Below, piece after piece: positions 1 to 6,009 of a stretch of 11,366 nt of DNA. Each line of letters opens with the position of its first letter. The first letter of the stretch is position 1. The notes beneath the pieces were generated by a model. That model was not told where the DNA came from, did not search any database, and saw only the letters and a list, made by a program, of their open reading frames with translations. The stretch is from Sphingomonadales bacterium (GTDB taxonomy: Bacteria; Pseudomonadota; Alphaproteobacteria; Sphingomonadales; Sphingomonadaceae): positions 1 through 11,366 of the forward strand of contig JAGXGT010000129.1 of assembly GCA_024636595.1 (NCBI GenBank). The letters run 5' to 3'. Position numbers and translations under genes: made by a program.

Positions 1-2
1 CC

Positions 3-1178
3 TACAAGGAAACCCGCACCGCCGGAATCATCGCGAAGAAATGGCGCGATGCCGGCTTCACCGTCACCGAGAAGGTCGGCGGCACCGGCGTCGTCGCAGT
101 GATGAAAAATGGCGAGGGTCCGACGCTGATGCTACGCGCGGACATGGACGGCCTGCCGCTGGTCGAAGACAGTGGGCTGGACTATATGTCGACCGTCAAG
201 CAGGTCAGCGTCGACGGCGAGGAAAAGCCGGTCATGCATGCCTGCGGCCACGATGTGCACATCACCTCGCTGATCGGTACCGCCCACCAGATGGCCGCGA
301 GGAAAGATCAGTGGGCCGGTACTCTGGTATTGATTGCGCAGCCGGCCGAGGAACGCATCGGCGGCGCCAAGCTGATGATGGATGACGGCCTCTATACCCG
401 CTTTCCCAAGCCCGATTATGCCATGGCCTTTCACGTTTCCGCTGACACCCCGACCGGGCAACTGGCGCTGGACGAGGGCATCAAGAGCAGCTCTTCCGAC
501 AGCGTCGATATCATCGTCCACGGCGTCGGCGCACATGGTGCTTCTCCGCACCGCGGCAAGGATCCGATCGTGATGGGGGCGGAAATCATCATGGCGCTGC
601 AGACGATTATCAGCCGCGAAATCGCGCCGCTCAAGCCGGGCGTGATCACCGTTGGGTCTTTCCACAGCGGCTTCAAGCATAATATCATTTCGGACAAGGC
701 GACGATGCAGCTGACCGTCCGCTCGGATGACGAGGAAACGCGGGCCAAATTGCTCGAGGGGATCAAGCGCATTGCCACCAATGTCGGTCGGATGAACGGC
801 CTGCCCGAGGACAAGCTGCCCGAAGTGCTGGTGTCGCACGAATCGACCCCGGCTAATTATAATGACGCAGCACTGACCAAGCGGGTGAAAGGCGTGTTTG
901 CCAAACAGTTTGGCGAAGAGGTGTTTAACGACAAGCCGCGCGAAGGCATGGGCGCAGAGGATTTTGCCTATTTCGTCGAACCCAATACCGATGTCCCCGG
1001 CGTCTATTTCTCCGTCGGCGGCACACCGCAGGCCGATTTTGATCGCGAAAAAGCCGGCGGCCCACCGGTGCCTTCGCATCACTCGCCATTCTTCAAGATT
1101 TCGCCGAGAGAGTCGGTCACACTGGGAACCGAGGCGATGACCGCAGCGGCTCTTGATCTGCTTTCCGTCAATGATTAG
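3..1178 (+). CDS. M20D-family amidohydrolase (metallopeptidase/aminoacylase type), 5'-truncated by the window edge
   Basis: Zinc-type M20 amidohydrolase, the family that includes aminoacylases, hippurate hydrolases and IAA-amino-acid hydrolases, which cleave the amide bond of N-acyl amino acids. The reading frame is open from base 3, and conserved M20 sequence (ETRTAG, then GTGVVAV) lies upstream of the first ATG at 99. That ATG is therefore internal and the true start is outside the window. The metal-site motifs are all present: HACGHDVH (237-260), QPAEE (about 339-353), AFH (about 426-434) and HHSPFF (1077-1094). The dimerisation/lid domain lies between them, with GAHGASPH near 525-551. The stop codon overlaps the next gene by 8 bp, suggesting translational coupling. 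Any signal peptide is not visible, so location is unknown; the lipoprotein partner makes a periplasmic site plausible. Family assignment is firm; substrate is not known. Confidence 0.92.
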   Translation, partial: YKETRTAGIIAKKWRDAGFTVTEKVGGTGVVAVMKNGEGPTLMLRADMDGLPLVEDSGLDYMSTVKQVSVDGEEKPVMHACGHDVHITSLIGTAHQMAARKDQWAGTLVLIAQPAEERIGGAKLMMDDGLYTRFPKPDYAMAFHVSADTPTGQLALDEGIKSSSSDSVDIIVHGVGAHGASPHRGKDPIVMGAEIIMALQTIISREIAPLKPGVITVGSFHSGFKHNIISDKATMQLTVRSDDEETRAKLLEGIKRIATNVGRMNGLPEDKLPEVLVSHESTPANYNDAALTKRVKGVFAKQFGEEVFNDKPREGMGAEDFAYFVEPNTDVPGVYFSVGGTPQADFDREKAGGPPVPSHHSPFFKISPRESVTLGTEAMTAAALDLLSVND

Positions 1179-2913
1179 AGCGGCTACACCCCGCCGTCCC
1201 TTGCGGAAGGCGCTGTTTACTGGAGCGTTGCTTCTTGCCACGTCCTGCACGACTACATCCGAAACCGAAGTCCGGCCGGTTGCCGAAGCACAGTCCTTTG
1301 ACATCCTGATCGACAACGGCCTGATCGTCGATGGCAGCGGCTCTGCACCCTATGTCGGCGATGTCGCAATCCGCAACGATCGCATCGTCGCGGTTGCGCC
1401 GGAAATAGCTGGCAGTGCCACGCGCGTAATCGACGCGCGCGGTATGGCGGTCGCCCCGGGCTTTATCAATATGCTGAGTTGGGCCCCCGATGCGCTGATC
1501 GCCGACGGGGCCGGCGAAAGCGATATCCGGCAGGGGATCACCCTGGAGGTGTTTGGCGAGGGATGGTCGGAAGCACCGCTGACCGACAAAATAGCTGAGA
1601 CCGAAGAGAACCGCCAGGGGGATATCCGTTATCCGATCACCTGGCGCAGCCTCGACCAATATTTCGACTTTATCGAAAAGCGTGGCATCGCGCCCAATGT
1701 TGCATCCTTTGTCGGAGCGACGACGGTTCAGATCAACGAACTCGGCTATGACGATATCGATCCGGATGCCGCCCAACTGGACAAAATGCGCACGCTGGTC
1801 CGGGAGGCCATGGATGACGGGGCAATGGGCGTCGGCAGCTCGCTGATCTACGCACCGGCGAGCTATGCCGAGACGCCGGAACTGATCGCGCTGGCGACCG
1901 AATCGGCGCGGTGCGGCGGCATGTATATCAGCCATATGCGCAACGAGAGCGACCATGTGCTGGAAGCGATCGATGAACTTATCGAAATATCCGAAAAATC
2001 GGGTGGTCCGGCGGAAATCTATCACCTGAAACAGGCGGGCAAGGACAATTGGGGCAAGCTTGACGCAGTGATCGCGAAAATCGAAGCGGCGCGCGCCAAG
2101 GGTCAGCGGATCACCGCCAATATGTACAATTACACCGCGGGTTCCACAGGCCTTGATGCGGCGATGCCGACCTGGGTGCAGGAAGGCGGCTATGAGGAAT
2201 GGAAAAAGCGCCTGCAGGATCCCGCGATCCGCAAGCGCGTGATTGCCGAAATGAGCGGCAAGCCCGACGGGTGGGAAAATCTCTATTATCATGCAGGGCC
2301 CGACAAAATCATGCTGGTCGGGTTCAAGAACGAAAAGCTGAAACCATTGACCGGCAAGACGCTAACCGAAGTCGCGGCGATGCGCGGCACCAGTCCGGCA
2401 GACACGGCGATCAATCTGGTAATCGAGGATGGCAGCCGGGTGCAAGTGGTCTATTTCCTGATGGATGAAGAGAATGTCGCGCGACAGACCGCCCTGCCCT
2501 GGATGTCCTTCGGTTCCGACGCCGCTGCCCTCGCCCCCCGGGGAGTATTCCTGAAATCGTCGACCCATCCCCGCGCCTACGGCAATTTTGCCCGGTTGCT
2601 GGGCAAATATGTCCGCGAGGAACAGCGCACCAGCCTGGCCGATGCGGTACGGCGCCTGACCAGCATGCCAGCGAGCCATCTCGGACTGAAGGATCGCGGC
2701 AGTCTGGTCGCCGGTCAATATGCCGATGTCGTGATCTTTGATCCGGCCACGATTGCCGATACGGCTACCTATGAGGAACCGCAGCAATTTGCCGTGGGCA
2801 TGTATCATGTGCTGATCAATGGCGAGCCGGTGCTGCGCGACGGAGAAATGACCGCAGCCCGCCCTGGCCGGACGATACGGGGACCCGGCTGGAACAAATG
2901 TCCACCTCGCTAG
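1171..2913 (+). CDS. Predicted lipoprotein amidohydrolase, N-acyl-D-amino-acid deacylase group, atypical metal site
   Basis: A 580-residue amidohydrolase-superfamily protein related to D-aminoacylases, which hydrolyse N-acyl-D-amino acids to D-amino acid plus carboxylate. I chose ATG 1171 over an in-frame TTG at 1153; it overlaps the preceding stop by 8 bp and no clear Shine-Dalgarno is visible for either. The N-terminus has basic residues, a hydrophobic stretch (about 14-24) and LLATSC with Cys26 as the likely lipidated residue, followed by a Ser/Thr-rich linker. The small beta domain (FDILIDNGLIVDGSG) starts near residue 43 and the barrel follows APGFIN (95-100). Where typical members carry HxH after PGFID, this protein reads NMLSWA. 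Other conserved points are ITLEVFGEG (123-131), SHMRNES (254-260), IYHLKQAG (283-290), FGSD (447-450) and HPRAYGNF (466-473), then a C-terminal beta domain. Superfamily is clear; substrate and catalytic competence are inference. Confidence 0.85.
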   Translation: MIRAATPRRPLRKALFTGALLLATSCTTTSETEVRPVAEAQSFDILIDNGLIVDGSGSAPYVGDVAIRNDRIVAVAPEIAGSATRVIDARGMAVAPGFINMLSWAPDALIADGAGESDIRQGITLEVFGEGWSEAPLTDKIAETEENRQGDIRYPITWRSLDQYFDFIEKRGIAPNVASFVGATTVQINELGYDDIDPDAAQLDKMRTLVREAMDDGAMGVGSSLIYAPASYAETPELIALATESARCGGMYISHMRNESDHVLEAIDELIEISEKSGGPAEIYHLKQAGKDNWGKLDAVIAKIEAARAKGQRITANMYNYTAGSTGLDAAMPTWVQEGGYEEWKKRLQDPAIRKRVIAEMSGKPDGWENLYYHAGPDKIMLVGFKNEKLKPLTGKTLTEVAAMRGTSPADTAINLVIEDGSRVQVVYFLMDEENVARQTALPWMSFGSDAAALAPRGVFLKSSTHPRAYGNFARLLGKYVREEQRTSLADAVRRLTSMPASHLGLKDRGSLVAGQYADVVIFDPATIADTATYEEPQQFAVGMYHVLINGEPVLRDGEMTAARPGRTIRGPGWNKCPPR

Positions 2914-2928
2914 AAGAGGACAATATCG

Positions 2929-3276
2929 ATGGACGATGCGTTCAGCAGCGAACAAATTGACGATTTCACCCGCAGGCTGCTGGTGCGGCAGGCGGAATTG
3001 AAAGCGCTCGACGCGCAAGCCGCCAGCTGGCGGGGGCCGGTCGAGCTGGATCAGCAGAGCGTCGGTCGGCTGTCGCGGATGGACGCGATGCAGCAGCAGG
3101 AAATGGCCCAGGCCGAAGCACGCCGCCGAGTCAGCGATCTGGCGAGAATCGAAATGGCGCTGGTCCGTATCGCGGAAGGTGAATATGGCTGGTGCGCGGA
3201 ATGCGGTGAGCCGATTGCCCACAAGCGCCTCGAAATCGACCCCGCAGCCCATTTGTGCGTCGGCTGCGCGCGCTGA
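2929..3276 (+). CDS. TraR/DksA-family C4 zinc-finger protein
   Basis: A 115-residue cytoplasmic protein with a helical N-terminal two-thirds and a C-terminal four-cysteine zinc finger, CAEC at residues 89-92 and CVGC at 110-113. Proteins of this family bind in the secondary channel of RNA polymerase and alter promoter response, often together with ppGpp. This one is shorter than classical DksA (about 150 residues) and closer to the small DksA/TraR-like proteins common in alphaproteobacteria. The Asp-containing segment SRMDAMQQQEM (49-59) is where a coiled-coil tip could lie. AGAGGA-like bases (about 2915-2920) lie 8 nt before the ATG. The gene starts 15 bp after the deacylase-like gene, so it is probably on the same transcript. 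Family is well supported; effect on specific promoters is unknown. Confidence 0.88.
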   Translation: MDDAFSSEQIDDFTRRLLVRQAELKALDAQAASWRGPVELDQQSVGRLSRMDAMQQQEMAQAEARRRVSDLARIEMALVRIAEGEYGWCAECGEPIAHKRLEIDPAAHLCVGCAR

Positions 3277-3283
3277 TTTCATC

Positions 3284-3302
3284 CAAAGTTCGTCAAAGTT
3301 CG
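3284..3302 (+). repeat. Short tandem direct repeat CAAAGTTCG x2
   Basis: CAAAGTTCG occurs at 3284-3292 and again at 3294-3302, a 10-bp period, about one helical turn. It lies just upstream of the arsR promoter and after the stop of the DksA-like gene. It could be a binding site for a factor acting on the promoter, or chance; nothing else supports a role. Confidence 0.4.
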
Positions 3303-3325
3303 GGCCAATGAAGCCTTTTCAACTC

Positions 3326-3355
3326 TTGACATGCAACCACATGGTTGCATATAAG
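3326..3355 (+). promoter_or_regulatory. Promoter of the arsR-SRPBCC pair
   Basis: A perfect TTGACA -35 box (3326-3331) is followed after 18 bp by TATAAG (3350-3355), a 5/6 match to the -10 consensus. The -10 box ends 5 bases before the ATG at 3361. Transcription starting at the usual 6-7 bases downstream would begin at or next to the start codon, so the mRNA would have no leader. The spacer is filled by a palindrome described separately. Boxes are seen in the sequence; promoter activity is inferred. Confidence 0.7.
3331..3350. promoter_or_regulatory. Perfect palindromic operator, probably bound by the ArsR-type repressor
   Basis: ATGCAACCA and TGGTTGCAT form a perfect inverted repeat with 9-bp arms and a 2-bp centre (CA). 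It fills almost the whole space between the -35 and -10 boxes, touching the last base of the first and the first base of the second. A dimeric winged-helix protein bound here would exclude RNA polymerase. ArsR-family repressors commonly bind such palindromes in their own promoters, so autorepression is the likely reading. The binding protein itself is inferred. Confidence 0.7.
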
Positions 3356-3360
3356 AAGCC

Positions 3361-3720
3361 ATGTCCGATGTCTTTGCCGCCCTTGCCGATCAAACCCGCC
3401 GCGCGCTGCTCGACCGGCTGTTCGTCAAAAATGGCCAAAGCCTGACCGATCTGCATCACGGCATGGCGATGTCTCGCCAGGCGGTGGCCAAGCATCTCCA
3501 TATTCTCGAAACCGCGAATCTCGTCTCCGTCCACTGGCAGGGCCGGGAAAAGCTGCATTATCTCAATCCGGTTCCGCTCGGGGAAATTGTCCATCGCTGG
3601 GTCGGCAAGTTCGAGGACGCCCGGATCGCAGCGCTGACCGACTTCAAGCAGCAAGTTGAAAGCGCGTCCAAACCTTTACCAAGCGACAAGCCAGAGGAGA
3701 AGCGTCATGCCCACCAGTAA
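3361..3720 (+). CDS. ArsR-family winged-helix transcriptional regulator (SRPBCC-linked type)
   Basis: A 119-residue DNA-binding repressor. The start VFAALADQTRRALLDRL (4-20) is the usual ArsR helix 1-2 signature. The helix-turn-helix spans about residues 26-51, with MSRQAVAKHLHILE (37-50) as recognition helix, followed by the beta wing VSVHWQGREKLHYL (55-68). There is no cysteine in the protein, so the metal-thiolate sites of true ArsR/SmtB metal sensors are absent. It belongs to the ArsR subgroup encoded with an AHSA1/SRPBCC partner, whose signal is generally not known. The ATG follows the -10 box by only 5 bases, so translation is probably leaderless. The C-terminal tail (about 100-119) is polar and charged. 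Its stop overlaps the next gene by 14 bp. Confidence 0.9.
   Translation: MSDVFAALADQTRRALLDRLFVKNGQSLTDLHHGMAMSRQAVAKHLHILETANLVSVHWQGREKLHYLNPVPLGEIVHRWVGKFEDARIAALTDFKQQVESASKPLPSDKPEEKRHAHQ
3693..3699 (+). promoter_or_regulatory. Shine-Dalgarno site fixing the start of the SRPBCC gene
   Basis: AGAGGAG lies 7 nt before ATG 3707, inside the end of arsR. It supports this start over the upstream in-frame ATG at 3656, which would give a long non-conserved extension. Confidence 0.7.
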
Positions 3721-4216
3721 AACAGCGGATATCGAAACCCGCGCCTCGACCGGCGAGCCATGCGCCCCGGATTTCGTCTATACCATTTTCATCAAGGCAA
3801 GTGCGGAAGCTGTGTGGAATGGGCTGATCGACCGAGACCTGACCAAAGCCTATTGGGGTCATTATAACCAGTCCGACTGGCAGCCGGGATCACGATGGGA
3901 TCATGTGCGCAGCGACGGCAGCGGCAAAATCGATACCCGGGGCAGAATTATCGAAATGGATCCGCCGCATAAAATGGTTTGGAGCTGGGCCTTTGACGCG
4001 GACGCAGATCAGCCCGAGAAACTGTCCCACGTTACTTACGAGTTGACCAGCCTCGGACCCGACACCAAATTGACGGTCACCCATAGCGAACTCGAGCCGG
4101 GATCACGGATGGATATCGGGGTGCGCGAAGGCTGGCCAGCGGTGCTCAGCAATCTCAAGTCGATATTGGAAACCGGAGAGGTCTTGTCGGAAGACCAGTG
4201 GCCAAGCACGGGCTGA
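3707..4216 (+). CDS. SRPBCC/AHSA1-domain protein (START-like ligand-binding fold)
   Basis: A 169-residue protein of the AHSA1 branch of the SRPBCC superfamily, a helix-grip fold with a deep hydrophobic cavity that binds small ligands. The domain begins at FVYTIFIKASAEAVWNGLID (23-42). It continues through WGHYNQSDWQPGSRW (50-64), where WxPGSRW is typical of the family, then IIEMDPPHKMVWSW (81-94), VTYELTSLGPDTKLTVTH (109-126) and the long C-terminal helix GWPAVLSNLKSILETG (142-157). The first 20 residues are polar and unlike the domain. No signal peptide is present, so it is probably cytoplasmic. It overlaps arsR by 14 bp and shares its promoter. In such pairs the SRPBCC protein may bind or process the compound that relieves repression; that is inference. 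Confidence 0.88.
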   Translation: MPTSKTADIETRASTGEPCAPDFVYTIFIKASAEAVWNGLIDRDLTKAYWGHYNQSDWQPGSRWDHVRSDGSGKIDTRGRIIEMDPPHKMVWSWAFDADADQPEKLSHVTYELTSLGPDTKLTVTHSELEPGSRMDIGVREGWPAVLSNLKSILETGEVLSEDQWPSTG

Positions 4217-4280
4217 AACAAACAGCAATAAGGGAAAGCTGATTCCAGCACCGTCTTCCTGCAGGCAAACGGACTCAAAA

Positions 4281-4309
4281 TTGCGCCCAGATGCGCTTAG
4301 GTAGAACAT
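4281..4309 (+). promoter_or_regulatory. ybgC-tolQRAB-pal: Weak candidate promoter for the tol-pal cluster
   Basis: The 134-bp gap 4217-4350 must hold the main promoter if the tol cluster is separately transcribed. The best match I find is TTGCGC (4281-4286), 17 bp, then GAACAT (4304-4309); an overlapping TAGAAC is an alternative -10. Matches are poor and no operator-like palindrome is obvious. No hairpin terminator for the preceding arsR pair is visible in the gap, so some readthrough is possible. Confidence 0.22.
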
Positions 4310-4350
4310 TCGCTCTTTCACCCGGGAATCGAACCGCCTAATACCTCCGG

Positions 4351-4827
4351 ATGGCCGCTGACCTGATCATTCCCGAAGATATCAAACCGCATGATGGATG
4401 CTTCGTCGGTGGGCGGCATTTTTTCGCCTGTCGCGTGTATTTTGAGGACACCGATTTTTCCGGTATTGTCTATCACGCCAATTATCTGCGCTATATGGAA
4501 CGGGCACGCTCGGACATGCTGCGCCAGCTCGATATGGATCAGCATGCGGCCTACGAGAGCGGAGAAGGCGTCTATGCGGTGGTCGACCTGACGATGAAAT
4601 ATCGGTTGCCGGCGAGGCTGGATGATGATCTGGTGGTCATCAGCACCGTCGAGGAACTGCGCGCGGCCAGTGTGCTGATCAACCAGACGATTATGCGGGG
4701 TGCGGACCTTATTACGTCAGCATCTGTTCACGCAGCGTTTCTTACCCCTGCCGGACGACCGAGACGCCAACCGAAAGCATGGACAAAGGCTTTCGCCAGC
4801 GTCATGAATCAGACTGATACGAAATGA
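4351..4827 (+). CDS. ybgC: Tol-Pal system-associated acyl-CoA thioesterase (YbgC)
   Basis: A 158-residue single-domain hot-dog thioesterase of the 4-hydroxybenzoyl-CoA thioesterase family. YbgC enzymes hydrolyse acyl-CoA or acyl-ACP thioesters in the cytoplasm, and the gene is commonly the first of tol-pal clusters. The active-site segment is YFEDTDFSGIVYHANYLRY (30-48). Asp35 of DTDxxGIVY aligns with the catalytic Asp of the family, and the helix carrying YMERARSDMLR follows. The N-terminus is about 20 residues longer than usual before the fold begins. ATG 4351 is the only ATG available: an in-frame TAA sits at 4339-4341, and the next in-frame ATGs lie inside the conserved domain. No clear Shine-Dalgarno is visible. 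Its stop lies 13 bp before tolQ. Confidence 0.92.
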   Translation: MAADLIIPEDIKPHDGCFVGGRHFFACRVYFEDTDFSGIVYHANYLRYMERARSDMLRQLDMDQHAAYESGEGVYAVVDLTMKYRLPARLDDDLVVISTVEELRAASVLINQTIMRGADLITSASVHAAFLTPAGRPRRQPKAWTKAFASVMNQTDTK

Positions 4828-4831
4828 AGGA
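4826..4831 (+). promoter_or_regulatory. tolQ: Shine-Dalgarno site supporting a TTG start of tolQ
   Basis: GAAGGA overlaps the ybgC stop and lies 9 nt before TTG 4841. The next in-frame ATG (4892) would remove residues just before the first membrane segment and has no comparable site. Confidence 0.6.
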
Positions 4832-4840
4832 TATCACATC

Positions 4841-5539
4841 TTGCTAGATCAACTTTCTGTCGGAGCGACCACTGGCAACTTCTCCCCATTCATGCTGTTT
4901 ATGGAAGCCGATATCGTCGTCAAGGCGGTGATGATCGGCCTGCTACTGGCCAGTGTCTGGACCTGGACGATCATCGTCAGCTTTGGCATGAACATCGGCC
5001 AAATTTCCCGAAAATCCGATAAATTCGAACGAGCGTTCGCCAGAACCGAAAATATCGACCGGTTTTTTGAAGAATACGGCCAGTCCACCCTGCCCAGCGC
5101 GAAGGTTCTGGCCTCCGGTGTCAAGGAGTGGCGGCGCTCGACGTCAAAGGGACCCGTCGATCGGGAAGGCACGCGCCAGCGGCTCGCCACCGCGATGAAC
5201 ACCACCATCGCGGATGAAGTGGACCGCATCGCCGACCGGCTCAATTTTCTTGCCACCGTGGGCAGTGTAGCGCCCTTTGTTGGTCTGTTCGGGACCGTCT
5301 GGGGCATCATGCGCAGCTTCTCCGCAATTGCAGCGGAACAGAACAGCTCGCTTGCCGTGGTCGCACCCGGGATTGCCGAGGCTTTGTTTGCGACGGCTAT
5401 TGGCCTGTTCGCGGCAATTCCCGCGGTTATTGCCTATAACAGATTCTCCCATCGTCTGAACAAGCTGGAGGCCCGCATGGTCCGCTTTGCCGATGGTTTC
5501 CACGCAACGCTCAGCCGTGAACTGGAACTGGGAGACTGA
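4841..5539 (+). CDS. tolQ: Tol-Pal system proton channel subunit TolQ
   Basis: A 232-residue inner-membrane protein of the TolQ/ExbB/MotA family. A TolQ ring surrounds TolR and conducts protons to energise TolA. Three membrane segments are visible: about 25-48 (VVKAVMIGLLLASVWTWTII), 137-158 (FLATVGSVAPFVGLFGTVWGIM) and 172-198 (VVAPGIAEALFATAIGLFAAIP and following). The large cytoplasmic loop between the first two carries a charged helical region. The GLFGTVWGIMRSF and ALFATAIGL motifs are family hallmarks. I chose the TTG start: it follows a good Shine-Dalgarno and gives an N-terminus of the expected length. Stop and the tolR ATG are separated by 2 bases, indicating tight coupling. Confidence 0.96.
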   Translation: MLDQLSVGATTGNFSPFMLFMEADIVVKAVMIGLLLASVWTWTIIVSFGMNIGQISRKSDKFERAFARTENIDRFFEEYGQSTLPSAKVLASGVKEWRRSTSKGPVDREGTRQRLATAMNTTIADEVDRIADRLNFLATVGSVAPFVGLFGTVWGIMRSFSAIAAEQNSSLAVVAPGIAEALFATAIGLFAAIPAVIAYNRFSHRLNKLEARMVRFADGFHATLSRELELGD

Positions 5540-5541
5540 GC

Positions 5542-5994
5542 ATGGGCATGAATATGGGCTCCCGGATCGGACGACGCGGCGGCAGCCGCGGGCGCGCGCC
5601 GATGGCCGAGATCAACGTTACACCGTTTGTCGACGTCATGCTGGTGCTGCTGATCATTTTCATGGTGACAGCTCCGTTGCTGGTCACCGGCGTGCCGGTT
5701 GACCTGCCGGAAAGCCGCGCCAATGCGCTGGAACAGGAGCAGGAGCCGGTACAGATTTCGATCGATACCGAATGCCGCGTCTTTATCGAAGACGAGGAAG
5801 TGAGCCGCGGCGCGCTCGCAACACGATTGCGTGAAATTGCCGCCGACCAGAATCCGGAAGAGCCGCGCCAGATCATGCTGCGCGGCGACAAGACACTGGA
5901 CTATGGGCTGATCATGGGCGTGATGGGTGAACTCAACCGGGCCGGATTGAACCGGGTGTCGCTGGTCACTACAGGTTCATCCGAGACACCATAA
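5542..5994 (+). CDS. tolR: Tol-Pal system protein TolR
   Basis: A 150-residue ExbD/TolR-family protein with one N-terminal membrane helix (about 27-48) and a periplasmic domain. Asp31 in VTPFVDVMLVLLIIFMVTAP is the conserved membrane aspartate that takes part in proton transfer with TolQ. The preceding segment is rich in Gly and Arg (RIGRRGGSRGR, 8-18), giving a strongly basic cytoplasmic tail. The periplasmic part (about 50-150) ends in a typical LNRAGLNRVSLVT segment. There are further ATGs at codons 3 and 5; ATG 5542 is chosen because GGGAG lies close upstream and the gene abuts tolQ. Confidence 0.95.
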   Translation: MGMNMGSRIGRRGGSRGRAPMAEINVTPFVDVMLVLLIIFMVTAPLLVTGVPVDLPESRANALEQEQEPVQISIDTECRVFIEDEEVSRGALATRLREIAADQNPEEPRQIMLRGDKTLDYGLIMGVMGELNRAGLNRVSLVTTGSSETP

Positions 5995-6009
5995 GAGTGG
6001 ACAGCTGAT

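Noticed and set aside
99..101. ATG 99 as the start of the M20 gene.
   Set aside because: Conserved M20 N-terminal sequence continues upstream to the window edge in the same frame, so the gene is truncated rather than starting here.
132..1316. Long minus-strand open frame of 394 codons opposite the M20 gene, and a similar 374-codon one at 1168-2292.
   Set aside because: Both are antisense to clearly conserved enzymes, have His/Arg/Asp-rich composition typical of mirror frames in GC-rich DNA, and no domain.
4322..4336. On the minus strand GGTTCGATTCCCGGG resembles the T-arm of a tRNA, as if a tRNA end or attachment site lay here.
   Set aside because: The bases flanking the loop do not form a full 5-bp T-stem, no acceptor-stem partner, anticodon arm or CCA was found nearby, and there is no sign of an integrated element. 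Probably chance or a tiny remnant.
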